64,000 nt of DNA from Ariolimax columbianus (GCA_036924085.1 JAVGWX010000007.1:68289360-68353359); one strand, 5' to 3'; numbered from the stretch's first letter, positions 9,691 through 21,154 are shown. Program-made: numbers and translations. Notes: generated by a model from the letters alone, not told the origin.

Positions 9691-10599
9691 CTTGTTCATT
9701 AGATACATTTCTGCCCGTTAAAGGCATTTGATTTTCAGTTCCACTGCATCAAATATGATTGTTTCCTTCAAAAGTTAGGCGATCCGCCGCAACAAACTAT
9801 TCTCAATATGTGAGCACGCACTCTTTCATCAATGTAACCCAGTAGCACAGTACAGTTCTCCCATGTCGACACGCTATGCTTATTAATGGCCTGCAGAATT
9901 ATGGAGGCCTAAGACTTCTGGTCGCCAGACATCTCGCTTCAAGTTTGACGAATGTAAGAAGCTAGCGTTATTTTAATTTCTTATGACATCACAATTACAT
10001 AAGGACAGATTGTATTCGTACATTTTTCTTTCCTTTTATCAAACATCCTGTTACGCGATGAGTGGTTGTTTTTCCTTGGCGCAGAATAAACTAGATGAAC
10101 AGATATCTGGAATATTACGATTCTGGATAATGTGAGATTCTTGTTGCAAGTTGATAAATTAGGCCGTTGTTTCTAGAGTATATTTAAAAATAAATCAAAT
10201 AAATCAGATAAGAAAATCTAGGAGTGGAACGATGGGATTGAGTTTTTCCTGTAATGTGTGTTAGTGGCACTTGAAGTTTTTATTTGTTTGATCAATCTGA
10301 GCCAAGCTACACACAAACGAATGTTGTCGTTGCAAATGTAAGTCGTAGCTCCTGTCATAACCGGGAGTGGAGTGAAGGAAAAGCTCTCTAGCACTGTCAA
10401 ATGCTCACGAACACGCGTCTCGCATAGCCTCTGTTAGCAAATGTTCAACCCCTGGCCTTATGTTGGAGCACCTGTTTTATTCTAATCGGAGAAGAAGTGA
10501 AGGGCGAGTTTCTGGTGTCCTAAATCAAGTTAGATGTTTCGGGTAAATGAGACTACTACGCCTGGGAAAGTAACTCATCTGGAAGAAGAAATAAACATC
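9691..10599. other. No recognisable feature
   Basis: Short open frames only. I could not match any stretch to a known element. Confidence 0.5.
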
Positions 10600-10825
10600 A
10601 TCTTGTAGATGAGATACTCAAAAGTTTTCAGGAGGATACAGAAGACAACCCGGATAAATGGGATACTGGCCTTTCAAAGGCTACCGGAGGAAACTGAAGA
10701 CACCCCTGTTATGTGAGATACCGGCGTATTATAGGTTACCAGAGGAAAGGGAAGACCTCGGGTACATGGGACTCTCTAGCTTGAAAGACAGCTGATTTCG
10801 GAGAAAGAAGACGGTACCTAAAACT
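10600..10825. repeat. Degenerate ~55-bp tandem repeat, about 4 units
   Basis: Successive units share GAGATAC-, then an AGGxTACCxGAGGAAA-like and a GAAGAC- block, spaced by about 55 bp. Divergence between units is high, so the array is old. Confidence 0.55.
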
Positions 10826-10869
10826 TCCTGCTGCCTTGCAGGTAGAATGGGGGCATCCTAAGACATGAA

Positions 10870-11590
10870 ATCCATATCTCAGTGGTCATTTGGAAAATGT
10901 CAAACATCTTTAGAACTCAGACTGAGGCACTAAGAACAGCTGCAAAAGCCGTCGTGGAAAACAAGTACCATGCCAGCGACAAGATAGTTTTCCTTAGATA
11001 TTTTCTATCAGTCGTATTGGCGATAATAAATCATAAAAACAATGAATTGGACAGCCTGCTTGAGGCACTTATGAATAGCAGCTACAAACAAAAGGACAAT
11101 GTAATTGATTACTGCATACTGTAAGATACATGGAAATAAGGCAAATAGACAGATCAAAGAGGGAGGGAGCAAACCCCAAACTTAAGACAGAGCTACATAG
11201 GAAGAAAGAAAGATAACTATAGAAATGAACTTCAAAGACAAATTACTCAAATAACATCAAGAATCCGATATAGCAGAAGAGATCAAGCAACATTATTCAG
11301 ACAGCAACAGTCCACTGCAGACTGACAAAATCATGTTTAACAAATTAAAAATTGGACACAAAGACATGTGCCTTGTGGGAAGAACACATAAATGGTGGAA
11401 AATGTCTTACAGGTCGGCCTGCTGCACAAGAGGAACTATATGGCGCTCCCTAACTCAATTGCAATATCAACTGTGTGGCGACAAGAGAAGCCTGTTTATG
11501 GGGAAACTAGATGAGATCAGTTTAGCGCGAACGAGGAGAGAGAAGAAACATTGCAAGGACTCTAAAAATGTTGCACACAAGCCATGATCT
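10870..11590 (+). pseudogene. LINE RNase H and Cys-His C-terminus, decayed
   Basis: The plus-strand frame at 10882-11124 reads SNIFRTQTEALRTAAKAVVE, KYHASDKIVFL and NNELDSLLEAL. This matches the RNase H domain of the intact element at 37951-40163 ([28 protein letters not shown]). Further on, FNKLKIGHKDMCL corresponds to [14 protein letters not shown] of that element. The catalytic aspartate of the IVFLTDA motif is replaced, and later parts are frameshifted. It is the 3' end of a related LINE. Confidence 0.75.
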
Positions 11591-11675
11591 CCAGTCGTGA
11601 CTGGAAAAACCTTACACTAAAGTTTGGACATAGAAAGAATAAGAAACAAGATTTATATTAAAAAGGTAGTAAAAT

Positions 11676-11960
11676 AGGGGTGGGGGGTCTCGAGGTAAGG
11701 TGTTTGCCTCGGATGCTGGACGTCGAGTGTTCAAATTGCGGTGGAAGTAGCCGCTGCCAGGGCAAAATTCAAGTTACAAATCTACTCAAATTATTAAAGA
11801 GATTCTCGCCCCACAGAGAAAATGTCGCAAAAAGGGAACTATTGTTATAACTTGAGATCTTGGTTACGTGCTTAGCGGAACAGCATTGATAGCGCCTGAC
11901 AGGCTGCGGGTCTACCGTGCTCTAATTTACGCTCCCACTACAACCAGTCACAAAAATAGG
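11676..11960 (+). mobile_element. Possible tRNA-derived SINE
   Basis: GTCTCGAGGTAAGGTG (A-box-like) and, about 35 bp on, GAGTGTTCAAATTGC (B-box-like) have tRNA-like spacing. The sequence beyond has no coding potential. The boxes are degenerate and no target-site duplication was found, so the call is weak. Confidence 0.35.
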
Positions 11961-12120
11961 CGATCGTATATTCCAGGGGATTCCATATAACGGTTGGTAA
12001 CAGATACTGGCATCGACCTGGCAGTTCATCAACGGATTATTCCCTGCCAAAAAATATGAAACAAAGGAGTTCCACATCTCCTCGTGACGTCAACGACACA
12101 AGTGGACTGACAGATTTACA

Positions 12121-12172
12121 GACAGGCGGGCGGGCGTGCATGGTAGGCAGGCAGACAGACAGATAGATAGTA
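12121..12172. repeat. GACA/GGCA/GATA microsatellite
   Basis: A short mixed run of GGCG, GGCA, GACA and GATA tetranucleotides. Confidence 0.8.
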
Positions 12173-12477
12173 CTGTTGGAACCCGTTCACAATAAGGAAC
12201 AACTCTACTTAGTCCTTATGCTACTTGAGGACGTCTTTAAAAGTATAACAAATATGTTTACACTGTCATATGTGATGTGAAGGTTTTCATATTAGACAAC
12301 TCCGACAATAAATATCTGCTGGCTTGCAGATGTGCTGGGAAAAGTCAAAGGTTTTGGAACCAGAAACATGAAATGAAGAGTTAAATTAACTAAGTACGAG
12401 TAAGTTTCAACAATAACAACAACAAAAACCTTTAGTATCACAAGAAAAACATTTAAGAAACTAGACTAGGGGCCCGA

Positions 12478-12660
12478 AATCTTTTTGTTTGCCCCATGCA
12501 TCTGTGTTTGCCCGTGGATCTTTGTTTGCCCTATACATCTTTGTTTGCCCCATGCATCTTTATTTGCCCATGCATCTTTATTTGACCAATGCATCCTTGT
12601 TTGACTCATGCATCTTTGTTTGTCCCATGCATCTTTGTTTGCCCCATGCACCGTTTCTTG
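12478..12660. repeat. 19-bp tandem repeat, about 9 copies
   Basis: The unit is CATCTTTGTTTGCCCCATG with scattered changes. It shares the TTTGCCCCA core with the 20-bp array at 12850-13515, so the two arrays probably have a common origin. Confidence 0.85.
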
Positions 12661-12849
12661 CCTCGTGACCTTCTATATGCACTTTCTTTGCCGATGTAAG
12701 TTCTCTTTTCCCCGTGCTGGAAAGTAATGGAAACCTGCCGTACATCACACCTGCCAAGAAACTTATAACAGACAAAAGCGTTGGCAGATTTAAGAGCAAC
12801 ATTCTGCAGAGGACATTATATTTTCTTTAACGTGCTTTACCTTCCATTT

Positions 12850-13515
12850 GACCCAATCACGTTTTATTTGTCCCAATCACCTTTCATTTGCCTCAATCAC
12901 ATGCTATTTGCCTCAATCACATGTTATTTGCCTCAAACACATGTTATTTGTCTCAATCACATGTTATTTGCCTCAATCACATGTTATTTGCCTCAATCAC
13001 ATGTTATTTGCCTCAATCACATGTTATTTGCCCCAATCACATGTTATTCGCTTCAATGACATGTTATTTGCCTCAAATACATGTTATTTGCCGCAATCAC
13101 TTTTGATTTGCCCCATCACGTGTTATTTCTCCCAATCACCTTTTATTTGCCCCAATCACTTTTTATTTGCCCCAATCATCTTTTATTTGCCCCAATCTCC
13201 AATTATTTACCCCAATCACGTGTTATTTCCCCCAATCACCTTGTATTTGCCCCAATCACATTTTATTTACCCCAATCACGTATTATTTCCCCCAATCACT
13301 TTGTATTTGCCTCAATCACCTTTAATTTACCCCAATCACATTTTATTTGCCCCAATCACGTGATAGCTGCCGCAATCACGTGATATTTGCCCCGATCACG
13401 TGATATTTGCCCCGATCACGTGATATTTGCCCCGATCACGTGATATTTGCCCCGATCACGTGATATTTGCCCCGATCACGTGATATTTGCCCCAATCTCC
13501 TTTTATTTGCTCCAT
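12850..13515. repeat. 20-bp minisatellite, about 33 copies
   Basis: The unit is ATTTGCCCCAATCAC plus five variable bases. There are three blocks: ATGTTATTTGCCTCAATCAC units, mixed TTTT/GTGTT units, and a homogeneous block at 13356-13483 with TCACGTGA every 20 bp. The last unit reverts to CCATGC, the form of the neighbouring 19-bp array. Confidence 0.9.
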
Positions 13516-13872
13516 GCGCCTGTTCCACTATGTTTTAATGTTTCTCTCCCTCTTAACCCCCTTCCTTAACAAGTAGAAAGCTACACACCAAATAATATGT
13601 TTATTATATATTGAATCTAACATTTTGTCTATATTAGAACATATACGAAAGGCATATGTTGTTTTGTTCTGCTTAGCTGAAATAAACAAACATAGCCAGC
13701 TCAAGACGTGATGACAGCATCGGCCATTCGACCTGCAGACCTCAGCCTAAACATCGCTTCCACTAACCCAGCAATGGAATACAGTCGCATCACAGCACAC
13801 ATACATCTTCTCTGATCCTCAGTGCAGTGGTTTGAAGATGTACTAGCAATAGAAAGTGGTGATGAGTTCACT
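13516..13872. other. No recognisable feature
   Basis: Unique sequence between the 20-bp array and the family B insertion. I see nothing that can be named. Confidence 0.5.
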
Positions 13873-14305
13873 TATTTGAATAAGGATAACTAACGTCTGG
13901 TCAGGCAAAATATACTGGACAAGACCCTGACCTTGGCTTCCTCGTAGCCCTTCCTGGAAACAGTCTGTTTTCATGACAGCCTGGTTAACAAGATGACGTA
14001 ATCGATGTGATCCCTGTAGTAGTAAGCGACGCGCAGATGAAGAAAAGCATAGCACAACCGCCTAAAGGACTCAGGTCCACCTTTATCAGCACGCTCGGGA
14101 TGTGAGGAAAGCTACGACAACCTGCCACTTAACATCCTTTTTAGGGTGCACAAAAGAGTAATCCTACTCATTGTGGCCCTTCAACAACAACAACAACAAC
14201 AACACAACAATAACAACACAATAACAACAACACAACAACAACAACACAAAAACAACAACACAACAACAACAACACAATAACAACAACAACAACCTATTTG
14301 AATAA
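13873..14305 (+). mobile_element. Family B retroposon, copy 2, with (CAA)n tail and target-site duplication
   Basis: TATTTGAATAA at 13873-13883 recurs exactly at 14295-14305. Between them lies a family B copy in sense orientation: 5' ACTAACGTCTGGTCAGGC, a single copy of the 37-bp-type segment, CTTCCTCGTAGCCCTTCC, CATCGATG-like and CACGCTCGGGATGTGAGG blocks, CACAAAAGAGTAATCCTACT, and an A-rich (CAA)n tail at about 14168-14294. The tail on the 3' side and the 11-bp duplication identify a retroposed, non-coding element. Confidence 0.85.
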
Positions 14306-14377
14306 AAGCAGTTTTACAAATTCAATAACCTACTAGAGAAACAAATCGGTCGACACCTGTTCAGCTCCCTTTGTTGT

Positions 14378-14625
14378 TGCTTAGATGTTTGCCTCACTTG
14401 TTTCTACTGGCGGAGGCGCGACCATTCCACCCCAGACCGTAGTCAATTGGGCGATATCAGGACGCATAAGCCAGTGCTTGGATGCAAGTGTGTGTCTTTA
14501 TGTACCTATGCTAGGTTTGTGCGCCCTCAGAAGCTAGCCCAACCAAAGTTCAATGGAGCGGCCTCAAGCTGAGGGTGCGTATGAAAGTTGTGCAAGAGTC
14601 TGACTGTTGGACAGATCATATGTCT
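14378..14625 (-). mobile_element. Family C retroposon, copy 3
   Basis: Shares GCTTAGATGTTTGCCTCACT, GGCGGAGGCGCG, CAGGACGCATAAGCCAGTGC, GTACCTATGCTAGGTTTGTG and GTGCAAGAGTCTGACTGTTG with copy 1. The left end has TTGTTGTTGC instead of poly-T. Only one unit of the 34-bp-type segment is present at the right. No target-site duplication was identified. Confidence 0.7.
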
Positions 14626-15454
14626 TCAACAAATATAAGTCAAGTTAACAGATATTAATGTCGCTTAAAGTGTCTGCTGTATGGGGTTGCCAGCCACATG
14701 CACAACCATCCTAAGTAGCCTGTTTTGACATGCCTGGCAGGTTACAGTGCTACGATTCTTTGCTCGCCTCTCGTGCTTCGATACAACTCTGGTGTTAATA
14801 GACTAAACTTAAGCATACTTACCACATACACACCTACCCCTCCCTACCCACTGTTCCATTGAAACCATAAAGGCACCTTTAGGGCGTGGCGGTCAGGGGG
14901 CCTCCAACTGGTTGAAAACACTTGTTTTAGACCCTCCTGCATCCCCCCTCGACCCTTTCAGCCCCGGTCCCTCAGCTGCCGCCCCTCCCCCCCCCTCTTC
15001 TCCCCCCTTCTCACCCCCACCCCCACCAGTTTATAAATATCACAAACAGCACTTGACCCTTAACAGGTCTGTAGTCTGAGCGAACCACCGGTCTGTTAGC
15101 AATGAGGACCTTTCCCATACTGCACAGCATCGCTGGCACCAGGTTGCGTATCTCTGTCGTACATGTCTCGCGCTGAAATATGTCCTCAACTGTTTGTCGA
15201 TCTTCCTCTGTCATCTTGTTTTTTTTAACAGATTGGACTTGTCGAGACATTAGACCTAGTCCGGTAAGGTATCCTGGTACCACGTGGGAGGGATTGACAT
15301 CCCGACAAAAGGGCGGGTTGAGTTACGATACCAAGACACGAACCGGCACGCTTAGTGTCTACGGGCTGCGGAAAGATTGTGAAGGTCCTGTCGGCAACCT
15401 GGGGTCTGTTATTAGGATCTTGTCATAAAAAACCGAGTGATAATTCTTCTTTCT
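14626..15454. other. No recognisable gene; C-rich tract
   Basis: A pyrimidine-rich stretch at about 14935-15028 contains several C runs. No protein motif was recognised elsewhere in this interval. Confidence 0.5.
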
Positions 15455-15585
15455 CCTGAGGACAGAGGTCCCTGTCATCTCCCCTAAGCTGAGGATTTAT
15501 CTTTTCATGTGGCCAAAGTATTTCAATCTTCTGTTCATGGTGGAATGTATGAACCAGTTGACCTCTATACCCAACTCTGAATAAC
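15455..15585 (-). pseudogene. LINE C-terminal fragment
   Basis: The minus strand reads LGIEVNWFIHSTMNRRLKYF followed by GHMKR, parallel to the fragment at the left window edge (GNWFINSILARKCKYFGHIK). It abuts an oppositely oriented LINE fragment at 15590. Confidence 0.65.
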
Positions 15586-15589
15586 AAGT

Positions 15590-15945
15590 TGGAAAAGAGT
15601 ATTGAATCCTTCGAAATGTGGGTATATAGAAGATTGGGTCGTATTTCTTAGAAAGAGGAGAAAACGAATGTGGAGGTATTGAGAGTGAAAAGATAATTAA
15701 TGACCGAAATCAGGGTTAGACAGTAAAGTTATTTTGGTCATATAACAAGACATACCTCCTTGTTGAAGATCACACTAGAGGGTAGGGTGGAAGGCAGTTG
15801 TTCAAGAGGCAGACAACTTTTTAAGAGGGTGGATAACATCAGGAGATGGACTGGAAAAAAGTATGTCAGATTGCACAATTACGGCAACAGAGAGTAGACT
15901 GGAGATTCATTGCAGCCGACCTTCGATACGCAGATAGTACTTGAA
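15590..15945 (+). pseudogene. LINE reverse transcriptase C-terminal fragment
   Basis: The plus strand reads SIESFEMWVYRRLGRIS, KEEKTNVEVLRV, SYFGHITRHTSLLKITLEGR, SRGRQLFKRVDNIRRWTGK and DWRFIAADLRYAD. These follow the usual order of motifs after the RT core in LINEs of the group ending FGHVMR...RRGRQ...WTG. Several in-frame stops show decay. Confidence 0.75.
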
Positions 15946-16455
15946 CTGAACAGATTCGAATTCAGCTTCCATTTATACATATGTCTGGACAATTTCTAAG
16001 ACCTCGGAGTTAGTTTCATCTTGTTGTGGCATTAGATTTAGAATGAACCTGCTCATTTGACAGAACTCCTGTCCGCCATTTTTTAATATGTCAGACTCGG
16101 TAGTAGGATAAGATAGTCTCTATGTCGGGTTTATAACACTTGATAAAATCTACAGTAAATCATTTATATTTTAGCATATATTCATGTTTGATGGTTATTT
16201 TTCTAGTTACCCAACGTCGACTTTGTAACACAATACAGCTATTTTTAATGTTACTGTTGCTTCCTTTTATCTTCAAATCAAAGCTCTTGATTTTTTTCCT
16301 TAGGATATCAGCTCAACGTAAAGCAATATTTTGCTTACATTTTCCCGTTTTCAATCATTTTCACATGTATCCTTCATATGACTTCGAAAATGGAAAGGAA
16401 ATACATGACAGAGTCCCTTACTTATGGTTTCTTAAAAAATAGGAGATAAATAGCG
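15946..16455. other. No recognisable feature
   Basis: T-rich sequence with a 100-codon open frame (16140-16442) that matches no family I know. It is probably 5' sequence of the hAT element that follows, but no terminal inverted repeat was found. Confidence 0.45.
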
Positions 16456-17274
16456 TATAAAGCCAGACTATGTCATCTGTTTGGAAATGCTGGCAGAAAT
16501 TCTTCAAACAGAATCAGCTGAAGGAACACTTGGAGAGTGTGCCCTCAAATGTGTCTTTCTAACTGCAGAAGTACTTTGAATAGTTTTGAAAGAGCTATCA
16601 AAAGACAGAGATTGGACAGTTGCACGAGGCGTGCAGCATCAAGAGACAGATTTGAAGTGGCCCGGTTATTTGGCCGGAACAGGAAGTCACGTTTAAATGG
16701 TGAAGAATTAGTCAAACCAGCAACGCTCTGAAAATGGCAGAACTCATGTGCTACAGAAACAACCTAATGTGCTCAGTGCCTTTTTCTGTAAAAGAGTTGT
16801 GAGACGTAAGCCCAAAAAGGGAAGGAACAAACGATTTTTTCAACCAAAGAGAGAAAACATTTTGCTATTTAACTTGAGCCAACATATGTCCGGAACAATT
16901 CACTGCTGATGGTGTATGTTTGGTACAAAGGTTCTGATGCAATTTAAAAATACTTGACATTCCGTTCTCGAAATCAGAGCCCGTGGAACTGTTGTCTCGC
17001 TGTATATTTCAAAACATCCAGTGTTGATTTAAAGTGGGATACTGTCCTAGTCTGTCTCCCGATGAAACTCCAACCATGTTTTGAAATGCTAGTGGCTTTT
17101 CGGCTTTGGCCAAGACACATTATACCAAACTTGAAGATACCCACTGTATGATCCATTGCCAGACATTGCGAGAGAATCAGTTGGAACCTCAAATAGAAGC
17201 CGCCATGATTGATGTAATCACGATTGTTAATTTTGCCAAATTGAATGCAATACACGCACGGCTATTTCGAGACT

Positions 17275-17294
17275 TGGGGGGGGGGGGGGGGGGG
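17275..17294. repeat. Poly-G run
   Basis: About 19 consecutive G residues inside the hAT pseudogene. Length is unreliable in homopolymers. Confidence 0.85.
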
Positions 17295-17837
17295 AGAGGA
17301 AGTACGCTGGACGTTTTCCTACAAACGTGAGGTATCTTTCATGTAAACATGTTCTGAATCGAGTGTGGGCCCTATGAACTGAATGACAAATCTCTCTGGT
17401 GGATCGAAAACATATTTTTGCAGATAAGTTTGCAGATATTTTTGAGCATTCATTGAATGTGAAATTTCCAATAGAAAAACATAATTTTATCAAGAGAAAA
17501 TCTTTCAGCATTTGGATCAAAACTTCTGCACTGGCACCAGAAAGTGAAACAGAACAGGATTTCTGAAGCTTACATAGCTTTTGGAAGATTGTTATGATCT
17601 CAGAGTTTTTAAAATCAACGAGACATTTACAAGTATCTGACTAAATTCGACAAACTGTATTCTGATTACTTTCCAATGCTTGATTGACATACTATCTGCA
17701 GTATTGTAGATCTCTTCAAAGTCAACTTACTGACGTGCCTGATGGACTGACAGACCCTCTTCTTGAACTTCGTCCCGACAGTGAAGCTGGCATGTGATTT
17801 CAGAACAATATAGATATCTCATCATTTTATATGTCAA

Positions 17838-18209
17838 AACCTGCATTGGCGGGGAAGAAAGACTAACGACTGGTCAGGCAAAATATACTGATCAGACATG
17901 ATAGTCAGGTTTAGGCAAAACATACTGGACAAGACCCTCATCTTGACTTCCTTATAGCCCTTCCCCGAAACGGGCTGTTTCCATGGCAATCTGGCTAAGA
18001 AGATGAGGGATCGACGTGATTCACGTAGTAGGGAGCGACACGCAGATGAAGCCAAACATAGCACAACTGACTAGAGAATTCCGGTCCACCTTCATCAGCA
18101 CGCTGGGAATGTGAGGAAAGCTACTGCAACTGCCACTTAACGCCGTTATCAGGGCGCACAAAAGAGTAACCTACTCATTGTGGGCATTCGCAAACAACAA
18201 CCTGCATTG
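17838..18209 (+). mobile_element. Family B retroposon, copy 3, inserted in hAT pseudogene
   Basis: AACCTGCATTG at 17838-17848 is repeated exactly at 18199-18209. The intervening 350 bp is family B in sense orientation, beginning GCGGGGAAGAAAGACTAACG and ending in a short CAA tail. The hAT reading resumes on the far side, so the pre-insertion site can be inferred directly. This copy holds two 37-bp-type segments (17875-17930). Confidence 0.9.
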
Positions 18210-18439
18210 ACACTCGTGTAGACGACACAATTAATGTTGCCTTCTGCAACAACTTGTCTATGGGAACAAGGATTGTCTATCCTTACGAACTTGAAAACAA
18301 AGTACAGAAATCAGTTTCTCCCTAAACTCAGCATTCAATTTGGTCTGTCATGAAATAGATCAGAAATGGCTGCTGTTTTATCCAAAGTGAAATAGCACCA
18401 TTTTTCAATCCTCAAAACTTGAAGTGTAAATATTTTGAA

Positions 18440-18940
18440 TTAAATGGTAGTGCTAATAACGGGAAGATACTCCAATAACTCTCCAACAGAAGTAAAGGTA
18501 TTGAAAGTTACTGCTGAGTTTATAATCCAAGATGAAGATATCCACCAAGAAAACATAGTATTCCTGACTGATGATTCTTTGGTAATTGCAGCTCAAAACA
18601 ATATAAAAACGGAGATAATGAACAATACACTACTTCCTGACACACCAACAGAACACACAAGATTAGTCAATCAGTGGATTCAATCCCACTACAATATCTA
18701 AAGCAGTGCAACTGCAGACAGACTAGCAAAGTGTGGATGAGATTTCCCACAAACAGATCTGAGCATCACGTATGATGAGACAAAGCCTATAATGAAAGCC
18801 ATCTTCAGTGGTCATTAATTGATCAACACTTCCACTTCTGAAAGGAGACCAACTATTTATGATTGCATGAGTCGTTATCTTCAGATAGAGATCTGGACGA
18901 ACACGATTCAATTACTATCTTTTCAATACAATGAAGATTA
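18440..18940 (+). pseudogene. LINE RNase H domain fragment
   Basis: The plus frame reads TGRYSNNSPTEVKVLKVTAE, FIIQDEDIHQENIVFLTDDS, then TRLVNQWIQSHYNI and ATADRLAKCG with DLSITYDETKPIMK. This follows the RNase H domain of I-like LINEs ([17 protein letters not shown], [21 protein letters not shown]). A stop splits QSHYNI from ADRLAK. It is a diverged relative of the intact copy at 37951-40163. A run of about 16 G follows at 18964. Confidence 0.75.
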
Positions 18941-19416
18941 GGATAGATGACGGTTGGCCGTTGGGGGGGGGGGGGGGGGGGTATTCTATGACCTATAAAG
19001 CTGTACGCTCACACAAGAAGAGAGAGAACAATGCAAGAACACCTCGTGAGACAGATGAGAGACAACAAAAGTCCGGAGTCAAAACAGCCTTACGAATAAA
19101 AGTGGTCGTTGTAGAGAAACCGGGGCCTTGATCTGAGAATGAATGACGACAACGAAGAAGAAGAAAAATAATAAGAATACGAAACGGGGTTTGGGGGGGG
19201 GGGGGCGTTGAAATACCGTTTAATAGAAATGAGAAATTAATTTTCGTTGAGGCCCAAAACAGTTTCGCGACCTCTGCTGTACATTGATAGTACCTTCCGT
19301 CCACTAACTGGCATGACCTCTTAGTACTGTACAGGTGTAGGTTGCTAACCCCTGACCTGAAATGTCGGGAATAGGATTTGTATCCTTCTGTTACAGTTTC
19401 CAGACCAACAATGGTG
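18941..19416. other. Poly-G runs, otherwise no feature
   Basis: Two long G runs (about 18964-18980 and 19193-19204) flank short purine-rich sequence that could be the decayed 3' end of the LINE. Nothing else can be named. Confidence 0.5.
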
Positions 19417-19810
19417 CAAATTGAAGGTTGTTGCTGTTGTTATTGCTACTATTGTTAGTGTTGCTATTGTTGGTGTTGCTATTGTTGTTATTGTTGTTGT
19501 TGTTGTAAGCCACTCGAACTGTTCACATTTAACTCTTGATGACGTTATTTTATGACGAGCTAAAGTGGCTCTTCATGCATCCATCTCAAGGCCTACTTGA
19601 GAAATGGACCCACGTCCTTCTGACGTGAGCAATGGGAGACTCATCAGCAAACTCATATCCATGTTGATAGCATTGTTAATTACCACCTCGATGGCAAGTA
19701 TGCTTGGTCACATCCTGTTTCTAGGAGCCCTATGAGGAAGTCTTGTAGTATTGATATAAGTATGCTTCACATGCCCCTAATGTTACTCTTCGTTCCCACA
19801 AATTGAAGGT
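19417..19810 (-). mobile_element. Diverged family B retroposon with 12-bp target-site duplication
   Basis: CAAATTGAAGGT at 19417-19428 recurs exactly at 19799-19810. The left end is an impure (TTG)n of about 80 bp (a (CAA)n tail on the minus strand). The body is highly diverged but keeps TCCTGTTTCTAGGAGCCCTA, TGAGGAAGTC and the 5'-end block TTACTCTTCGTTCCC of family B. It represents an older member of the family. Confidence 0.75.
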
Positions 19811-20680
19811 AAAACACCGGATACGCTTACAGCCATGACTCCTGGCATTACATCTTTAAATCGTTACGTGTGAAACTGTGCAGACTTCCCCTCTACAAAC
19901 CCCGGTTGATGTTACCAGCCGCATGATAATGGGGCCTTTCAGTCGCTATGTGAGATAACTCGTGAGCTGTAGGCTTTCTTGGAAATGTAAAGCAGTTAAA
20001 AGTGATATTCGCTGTATATCACACAGAGCTATGTTATTCAAAGGTTTCCTTGATAAACGTTGATAAGAGTTATTTATCTTCCAGCTGCCGTGTGTGGAAG
20101 CGTTATATGTCTTATCTTTCGTTAATATTGCTCAGTGAATATACAAATATACATTTTCATTTTAAATGTTAACGACTTTTCATATATATATATTTTTAAT
20201 TTCCCTTTTATGGCTGCTAATTATTTCTTTTTACGGGATAAATGGCGTGGGCGAACTTTCCTAATGTTGTAGCTCTAAATAGCAAAAATTGAGCGTATAT
20301 CCTTTAGTGTTTCCAGATAAGAGTTTTTTTTGAAGTGATTTTGCGAGTTTGGTGAATGCTTAGAATAAATTGTGAATGTAAAAGAAGCTGGTTGTATACA
20401 TACTCTGCAGAGTCTTCTACACCAGTATAAAGACGTAAACTTAAGTTAAGAAAGACATATTGGTTTGTGATGTATAGCATGGGATGACAAATTTGTTAAA
20501 TATCTAGGAGCCAGGTAAAAAATCTAGGAGCCAGACTTGGTGCTGAATAAACGTGAAGGAAGTAGATGGGACACTGATTATGAAATGCCAGCTGCCACAG
20601 TACAAGACGTAGGGGCCACAGCAATATTTCTTGGCGTCTTGTCCATCGGGATTTGTCGGTTCATGATGTGAAACATGATC
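19811..20680. other. No recognisable feature
   Basis: AT-rich unique sequence before the duplicated segment. It includes a small direct repeat of AAATCTAGGAGCCAG-type sequence near 20502-20535. Confidence 0.5.
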
Positions 20681-20794
20681 ATCATCAGATGTCCTTGTTC
20701 ACTCCAGTAGAAGCATAGGACCACTACTATATTAGGGCTCTTTGTTAAAACCTATGTTCAAGTATTGCATGGCTGTTTATATTAGTGAGAGCGA

Positions 20795-20990
20795 GGGCTT
20801 CAATAGGAGCTGTGAGCTTGGTTTACAAACCAAGTGCACTGGGTTCAAATCTCGTCTATGCTAGATTAGACGAATCGGGCATGTTGTAATTTATTTCATG
20901 ATATGGTGGCGTCTTATAGCTGACCCGGCTGTAAATGGGTACCTGGTCAAGTCAAGGGAGAATTCAGAGCCCATACAAAAGCTACAAATT
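20795..20990 (+). mobile_element. tRNA-derived SINE
   Basis: A tRNA-like head has GAGGGCTTCAATAGGAGCTG and the B-box-like GGGTTCAAATCTCG (about 20841-20854). It is followed by a SINE core with GGCTGTAAATGGGTACC, a block also seen in variant form at 21238, 40555 (inverted) and 62985. The sequence is repeated at 26436-26631 as part of the large duplication. Confidence 0.6.
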
Positions 20991-21154
20991 TCGGGCTCTG
21001 TTGTCAGAACTTTCAGCAAGGAAAAGGACTGAGCACTTTTGTCCCCCCTCCCCCTCCCCGGAGGGGAGCTGTTTTCCATTTTTTTTTCGTTTTTCTGTGG
21101 CTTGCTAACTCCATGCACAGCCTTGCTTAGTTGCCTTTTTGAACGTGCATAATA

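Larger units (their letters stand above)
16456..18410 (+). pseudogene. hAT transposase pseudogene, ZBED type, interrupted by family B
   Basis: Blocks in the order of a ZBED5-like hAT transposase: a BED-finger remnant (KPDYVICLEMLAEI, 16456 on); RLFGRNRKSRLNGEELVKPA and KMAELMCYRN; THCMIHCQTLRENQ with VITIVNFAKLNAIHARLF (17125-17265); FADKFADIFEHSLN; KTSALAPESE; then LTDVPDGLTDPLLELRPDSE. After a family B insertion (17849-18198) the C-terminal dimerisation domain resumes: TTCLWEQGLSILTNLKTKYR and EMAAVLSKVK. Many stops, frameshifts and a G homopolymer inside show it is dead. No terminal inverted repeats were found. A BED finger plus a hAT C-terminal domain is diagnostic of this superfamily. 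Confidence 0.8.
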
